Assembly: GCA_019637645.1 (NCBI GenBank)
Contig: JAHBVH010000098.1
Span: 1-28,330, forward strand
DNA length: 28,330 nt
Direction of reading: 5' to 3'
DNA from: Caldilineaceae bacterium
GTDB lineage: Bacteria > Chloroflexota > Anaerolineae > Caldilineales > Caldilineaceae
The notes below the pieces were generated by a model, which was given only the letters and a program-made list of their open reading frames with translations, had not been told where the DNA came from and made no database searches. The position numbers and the translations under genes are program-made. Below, one piece after another: positions 24,839-28,330 of the stretch (positions within the stretch are counted from its first letter, which is position 1; the number at the start of each line of letters is the position of its first letter).

Positions 24839-25288
24839 ATGTTCATGTTATCTGATTTTTCCGAGCAAACGACTTATCTCTCGATTTTGACCGCCGCGCC
24901 TGCTGCCGCGGTCAAAGACTTTGTCGAAGCCCTCTTGGTGCGACTGCCCCAGGTTGAAGTCCTAACCAGTCGCACCGGCTTGGCGATGTTACCCATGCAG
25001 GATAGCGCCCAAGAGGCAACCTTTCACTTGGGTGAGGTCTTATTAGCCGAAGCCCATGTGCGGGTTGACGAGCAAGATGGCTATGCCGCCTGCTTGGGGC
25101 GCGATCTGGAGCAGGCCATTGCCATTGCCATTCTCGATGCCCTTCTCCAAGGCCACACCCCGCCAGCCCTGGCCGAACAGCCAGCAACGCAAGCATTTCT
25201 CGCCCGGCTCGCTGCGCAACAAGCCAGCGAGGAACAAACGCTTCTCCGTAAAATCGAAGCCACGCGTGTGGAACTGGAAACCTTCTGA
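24839..25288 (+). CDS. phnG: C-P lyase core subunit PhnG
   Basis: The 149-residue protein matches PhnG in length and in its late core: RTGLAMLPM, FHLGEVLLAEAHVRV, and GYAACLGRDLEQAIAIAILDALLQG. PhnG is part of the PhnGHIJ complex; with PhnI, H and L it transfers ribose triphosphate from ATP to the phosphonate. Two in-frame ATGs occur (24839 and 24845) and the ribosome binding site is weak (AGAG), so the exact start could be two residues later. The stop codon overlaps the phnH start (TGATG), indicating translational coupling. Confidence 0.92.
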   Translation: MFMLSDFSEQTTYLSILTAAPAAAVKDFVEALLVRLPQVEVLTSRTGLAMLPMQDSAQEATFHLGEVLLAEAHVRVDEQDGYAACLGRDLEQAIAIAILDALLQGHTPPALAEQPATQAFLARLAAQQASEEQTLLRKIEATRVELETF

Positions 25289-25878
25289 TGCCTAATCACC
25301 CGGTAGCCCAACTACCCTCCTCAACCGTTAGCGAGAGCATGGCACGTGCGACCTTTCAGGGTCTGCTTGCCGCCCTCAGCAATCCGGGGCGCGTTTTCAC
25401 CCTGTCTGGACCAACGAGTTGGCATTCTTGTCAGCAAATCGGTCAGGCTTTGTTAGATCTAGAAACGAGCTTCTTTACACCAGATCCAGCCTTGGCCGCG
25501 GTACTAGCCCAGAGTGGCGCGCGCGCGTTGGCCGCTGCCCAAGCAGCCTATCACTTCTTTCCCGATTCAGCGGCCTTTGCACCGCCAACAGTGGCACAGA
25601 GCTTGGCAACGCTAGCCGAGAGCGCCGTTGGCCTCATCACCGATCCCGACGAAGGCGCCACCATCATTGTCGCTTGCCACTTGGGCAAAGGTCGGCTCTT
25701 ACAGCTGCGGGGGCCAGGCATTGCCCAATCACAACCACTGCGCGTGGCTGGCCTACCCACAGAATTCTGGCGGTTGCGCGCCGCCAAGATCGTCTACCCC
25801 CTTGGCATTGATCTATTTCTCGTAGATGGCAGCCAACTTGTGGGGTTACCGCGCACCACCCTGACTGAGCTCCTATAA
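25288..25878 (+). CDS. phnH: C-P lyase core subunit PhnH
   Basis: The 196-residue protein is close to the E. coli length. It shows the PhnH start pattern (ARATFQGLLAALSNPGRVFTL), LDLETSFFTPD, and the late block LRGPGIAQSQPLRVAGLPTEFW ending in FPLGID-like YPLGIDLFLVDG. PhnH is a structural partner in the PhnGHIJ core. The ATG overlaps the phnG stop by one base. The stop codon lies inside the first copy of an 11-bp repeat (25874) that opens the AT-rich spacer. Confidence 0.93.
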   Translation: MPNHPVAQLPSSTVSESMARATFQGLLAALSNPGRVFTLSGPTSWHSCQQIGQALLDLETSFFTPDPALAAVLAQSGARALAAAQAAYHFFPDSAAFAPPTVAQSLATLAESAVGLITDPDEGATIIVACHLGKGRLLQLRGPGIAQSQPLRVAGLPTEFWRLRAAKIVYPLGIDLFLVDGSQLVGLPRTTLTELL

Positions 25879-26038
25879 AGCATTAATAAAGCTACCATAA
25901 GATTTATACCTATCAATTAAATAGCATTATAAAAATAAATAGAAAGGCTAGTTAAAGTATATAGAAATATTAAATATAGATATAAAAAATCTTATATAAA
26001 GCACTTATAAAGCATTTATTAAGCAAGTATTCAGCGAC
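25874..26038 (+). repeat. AT-rich spacer bounded by 11-bp tandem repeats between phnH and phnI
   Basis: About 165 bp of very AT-rich DNA in a GC-rich operon. Left end: TATAAAGCATT (25874), AATAAAGCTAC (25885), CATAAGATTTA (25896). Right end: TATAAAGCACT (25995), TATAAAGCATT (26006), TATTAAGCAAG (26017), TATTCAGCGAC (26028), all at 11 bp. TATAAAGCATT is identical at both ends. A 9-bp inverted repeat ATAAGATTT (25897-25905) / AAATCTTAT (25987-25995) lies inside. Several -10-like hexamers are present, so it may contain a promoter for phnIJK. The right array ends about 8 bp before the phnI ribosome binding site. Confidence 0.8.
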
Positions 26039-26057
26039 ACAAAAGAGGAAGACGGCT

Positions 26058-27221
26058 ATGGCCTACGTGGCAACCAAAGGCGGCGAGCACGCTATCCAAC
26101 AATCCGAGCAGCTTTTTCATGAGTTGCGCGGAGCAGTCACCCCCGCTTTTGTCCAAAGCCTGCTCCAGACAATGCCCTACTTGGTCGATCGGATCATGAG
26201 CGAGGCGGGGCTCTATGCCCCCGAATTGGCAGCATTGGCATTGGCCCAAAGTGGTGGCGACTTGTACGAAAGTGTGCTCCTCCTGCGCGCCTACTGTTCG
26301 ACGCAACCGCGGCTCACCTATGCGCAGCCAGTACGTAGCGCGGATCTATATACCGTGCGGCGTATCTCGGCAGCCTTCAAAGATATCCCGGGCGGCCAGT
26401 TGCTAGGTCCCTCGCTCGACTACAGCCATCGCCTGCTCCGTTTCGATCTACTCGACGGCCAGCAACCTGCCGTAGCCGTCGAGCCAGCCGCGCAGGCGGC
26501 CAGCCCCCACTATCCCACCGTTGCCGACTGGCAGCGCAGCCAGGATCTCCTGCCGCGGCTGCCGCCCTCTACCACGAATGAGACAACCCCAATCCCAGAC
26601 ATTACGCGGGAACCGGTTGGCTTTCCCGCGCCGCGTGCTCACCGCCTGCAAGCGTTGGCGCGGGCCGATACCGGTGGGACGCTCGCCTTGGGCTATGCCT
26701 CTATGCGTGGCTACGGCTTGACCCACCCCACCATCAACGAACTGCGGTTGGCCTATGCCGATGTCAAGCTGACCCACCCGCTCACCGGCCAGCCTTTCAG
26801 CGCCGGGCGTGTGCGGGTGAGCCAAGCCGAGGTTGTCAACACGGGTGGTGGTATGCCCGAAAAGCCCATGTTGGAGTTGGGTTTCTGTGCCACCTTGGGC
26901 TGGAATGAGGTCAAAGTGATTGCCGCCTCCATGTTGGATCTAGAGATGGGCAAGCCCAGTCCTCACCCAGCCCACCGCGAAGAATTTGTCCTCTATCACA
27001 CCGAAGCGGTTGAAAGTTCCGGCTTTTGTGTTCATTTCAAGCTGCCCCACTATGTCACTTTTAGCAGCAGTATGGACAATTTGCGCAATGCACGCGAATC
27101 GCAAACGCGCGGGATGTTTGAGGGGATCTTTGTGCAACGGTTGACCAAACCGACCCCAACCAGCGCCGCCACTAATGGCAATGGGACAACGGCCAGCCAA
27201 CGAACGGAGCAGGCAATATGA
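26058..27221 (+). CDS. phnI: C-P lyase core subunit PhnI (nucleosidase)
   Basis: The 387-residue protein matches PhnI throughout: MAYVATKGGEHAIQQSE, RRISAAFKDIPGGQLLGPSLDYSHRLLRFDL, ALGYASMRGYG and EEFVLYHTEAVESSGF. His326 and His331 (CVHFKLPHYVTF) correspond to the pair His328 and His333 that binds Zn at the PhnI-PhnJ interface of E. coli, so that site appears intact. PhnI catalyses the ribose-1-phosphonate triphosphate synthesis step. It is about 30 residues longer than usual because of a Thr/Asn/Ala-rich tail. AGGAAG precedes the ATG. The stop overlaps the phnJ start by 4 bp (ATGA). Confidence 0.94.
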   Translation: MAYVATKGGEHAIQQSEQLFHELRGAVTPAFVQSLLQTMPYLVDRIMSEAGLYAPELAALALAQSGGDLYESVLLLRAYCSTQPRLTYAQPVRSADLYTVRRISAAFKDIPGGQLLGPSLDYSHRLLRFDLLDGQQPAVAVEPAAQAASPHYPTVADWQRSQDLLPRLPPSTTNETTPIPDITREPVGFPAPRAHRLQALARADTGGTLALGYASMRGYGLTHPTINELRLAYADVKLTHPLTGQPFSAGRVRVSQAEVVNTGGGMPEKPMLELGFCATLGWNEVKVIAASMLDLEMGKPSPHPAHREEFVLYHTEAVESSGFCVHFKLPHYVTFSSSMDNLRNARESQTRGMFEGIFVQRLTKPTPTSAATNGNGTTASQRTEQAI

Positions 27222-28168
27222 GTCAACTTCGCCAATTAGCCGCGCCCCACAGTGCGATCCAACAGAATGGCTATTCCTACGGTTTTCTCGACGAGTTTGC
27301 CAAGCGGGAGATTCGTCGTCGTATCCTCAAAGCGGTTGCCATCCCCGGTTATCAAGTGCCTTATGCCAGCCGCGAGTTGCCGATTGCGCGCGGCTGGGGA
27401 ACCGGCGGGCTCCAGGTGACGCTCAGCGTGGCCGGCCCGGATAGTGTGATCAAGGTGATCGACCAAGGGGCCGATGACTCGGTCAACGCGGCCAATCTAC
27501 GCCGTTTTATTGCCCGGATGACGGGGGCGCGCACCACCACCGATAGCTTGGCCGCCACCTTGATCCAAAGTCGGCACCGCATTCCCGAAGAGATCTTGAG
27601 CAATCATCAGGTGTTGGTGCTCCAAGTACCGGATCCCGAACCATTGCGTGGGGTGCAGCCCGACATGTCCCAAGCGCGGCTCATGCATGGCGATGCCGAT
27701 TATAGCCAAATGTGGCTTACCCTCTACGAGCAATTGGTCTTTTTTGGCCGTTTTATGCACGGTGCGAGCTATCCGGTGTTGGTCCATGGGCGCTATCTGA
27801 TGTCCCCCAGCCCCATTCCCCGCTGGGACACCCCCAAGCTTCATCAAGCCGCCCATCTCACCCTCCTTTCCGCGGGGCGCGAAAAGCGGCTCTATGCCGT
27901 GCCACCTTACACCGATGTGCGTCCGCTGGAATTTGAAGATGTCTTTTTCCAAGTGGAGGCGCAACAGGGCTGGCGTTGCCAACAAAGTGGCGCGCAGCAC
28001 AAATTTATGAATGAGTTGCCCCAACCCGATGGCTCGGTCCGCTACGAACTTTCGGACACCAGCTTTGCCGCCAAGTTGGTCGCGCGGCGTAACGATCCAA
28101 CGGTGTCCGTTGGTTCAACCTATTTCGACGATCAAGGGCACTTTTATCACGCTGGCTTTCTTAAATAA
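27218..28168 (+). CDS. phnJ: PhnJ-family C-P lyase subunit lacking three of four conserved Fe-S/thiyl cysteines
   Basis: The 316-residue protein aligns with PhnJ over its whole length: RRRILKAVAIPGYQVPYASRELP, RGWGTGGLQVT, KVIDQGADDSVNA, TLIQSRHRIPE and GREKRLYAVPPYT. The radical glycine (E. coli Gly32) is Gly44. In E. coli, Cys241, 244 and 266 hold the [4Fe-4S] cluster and Cys272 forms the thiyl radical. Here the aligned positions are Cys254, Ser257, Leu278 and Ala284 (from CQQSGAQHKF and YELSDTSFAAK), so only one remains. The frame is intact and flanking residues still align, which argues against a frameshift. About 30 C-terminal residues extend beyond the E. coli end. The fold is clear; canonical C-P cleavage by this protein alone is doubtful. 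Confidence 0.88.
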   Translation: MSQLRQLAAPHSAIQQNGYSYGFLDEFAKREIRRRILKAVAIPGYQVPYASRELPIARGWGTGGLQVTLSVAGPDSVIKVIDQGADDSVNAANLRRFIARMTGARTTTDSLAATLIQSRHRIPEEILSNHQVLVLQVPDPEPLRGVQPDMSQARLMHGDADYSQMWLTLYEQLVFFGRFMHGASYPVLVHGRYLMSPSPIPRWDTPKLHQAAHLTLLSAGREKRLYAVPPYTDVRPLEFEDVFFQVEAQQGWRCQQSGAQHKFMNELPQPDGSVRYELSDTSFAAKLVARRNDPTVSVGSTYFDDQGHFYHAGFLK

Positions 28169-28177
28169 CGGTCATTT

Positions 28178-28330
28178 ATGAGCAATCACACTACCCAACT
28201 GCCCCACCTTACGCCCCCTCAGTTGATCACCACGCCGCCTGTGCTGCAAGTCCGCGGCGTCAACAAAAGCTATGGCCGGATCGTTGCCGTGGATCAGGTC
28301 GATGTCACCGTCTACCCTGGTGAAATCCTG
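28178..28330 (+). CDS. phnK: PhnK-like ABC ATPase of the C-P lyase operon, 3' truncated by window
   Basis: Only the first 51 residues lie in the window. After a polar N-terminus (MSNHTTQLPHLTPPQLITTP) they give LQVRGVNKSYGRIVAVDQVDVTVYPGEIL, the start of an ABC ATPase domain just before Walker A. Position immediately after phnJ (9 bp) indicates PhnK, which docks on the PhnGHIJ core. The N-terminal extension is longer than usual. PhnL cannot be fully excluded from so short a fragment. Confidence 0.8.
   Translation, partial: MSNHTTQLPHLTPPQLITTPPVLQVRGVNKSYGRIVAVDQVDVTVYPGEIL

Noticed and set aside
27218..28168. Frameshift as the explanation of the missing PhnJ cysteines
   Set aside because: The residues between and around the four positions still align with PhnJ in a single frame.
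1..28330. CRISPR arrays, tRNA or rRNA genes, and insertion sequences
   Set aside because: No repeat-spacer pattern, cloverleaf, rRNA segment or transposase-like reading frame was recognised on either strand.

Overview
The window most probably comes from a member of the Chloroflexota (filamentous green non-sulfur relatives). Evidence is the mix of genes: large SARP (BTAD)-STAND ATPase regulators with WD40 propellers, a secreted RTX protein with a Thr/Pro (PTATPT) stalk and an IFLPLV C-terminus, hybrid histidine kinases, LutABC, and a Gram-positive type LexA box. This is inferred from gene content; no rRNA marker is present. Coding DNA is GC-rich, which makes the AT-rich block at about 25.87-26.04 kb stand out.

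Layout. 1-0.75 kb: 3' part of a thiolase. 0.76-3.55 kb (minus): a lipoprotein with a molybdopterin-binding-like fold, followed by a hybrid sensor kinase. 3.8-4.23 kb (minus): ssb, with a near-consensus promoter, an SOS-box match upstream and an intrinsic terminator. 4.6-7.7 kb (plus): lutABC for lactate oxidation. 7.7-8.17 kb (minus): a single-domain response regulator. 8.5-9.57 kb (plus): a Gfo/Idh/MocA oxidoreductase. 9.8-21.5 kb: two paralogous SARP-STAND regulators on the plus strand, interleaved with three minus-strand genes for a membrane-anchored RCC1 propeller, a secreted RTX protein and a cytochrome P450. 21.8 kb to the end (plus): a phosphonate/C-P lyase locus phnC-E-D-G-H-I-J-K, with phnK cut by the window edge.

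Two observations stand out. First, PhnJ aligns well with C-P lyase and keeps the glycyl-radical glycine, but three of the four cysteines of the Fe-S/thiyl motif are Ser, Leu and Ala, so it cannot use the textbook mechanism as written. Second, each of the three minus-strand genes in the SARP region has upstream direct heptamers (consensus near TTKACGC) separated by 4 bp, with exactly 8 bp before a TATNNT -10 element. This is the geometry of Streptomyces SARP operators, and it suggests a local regulon in which the STAND-SARP proteins activate the RCC1, RTX and P450 genes.

The phn locus itself carries TTAA-based 11-bp direct repeats before phnC (Pho-box-like), a strong hairpin plus T-tract between the transporter and lyase genes, and an AT-rich spacer with 11-bp tandem repeats before phnI. 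All assignments come from reading the sequence; no database search was run.
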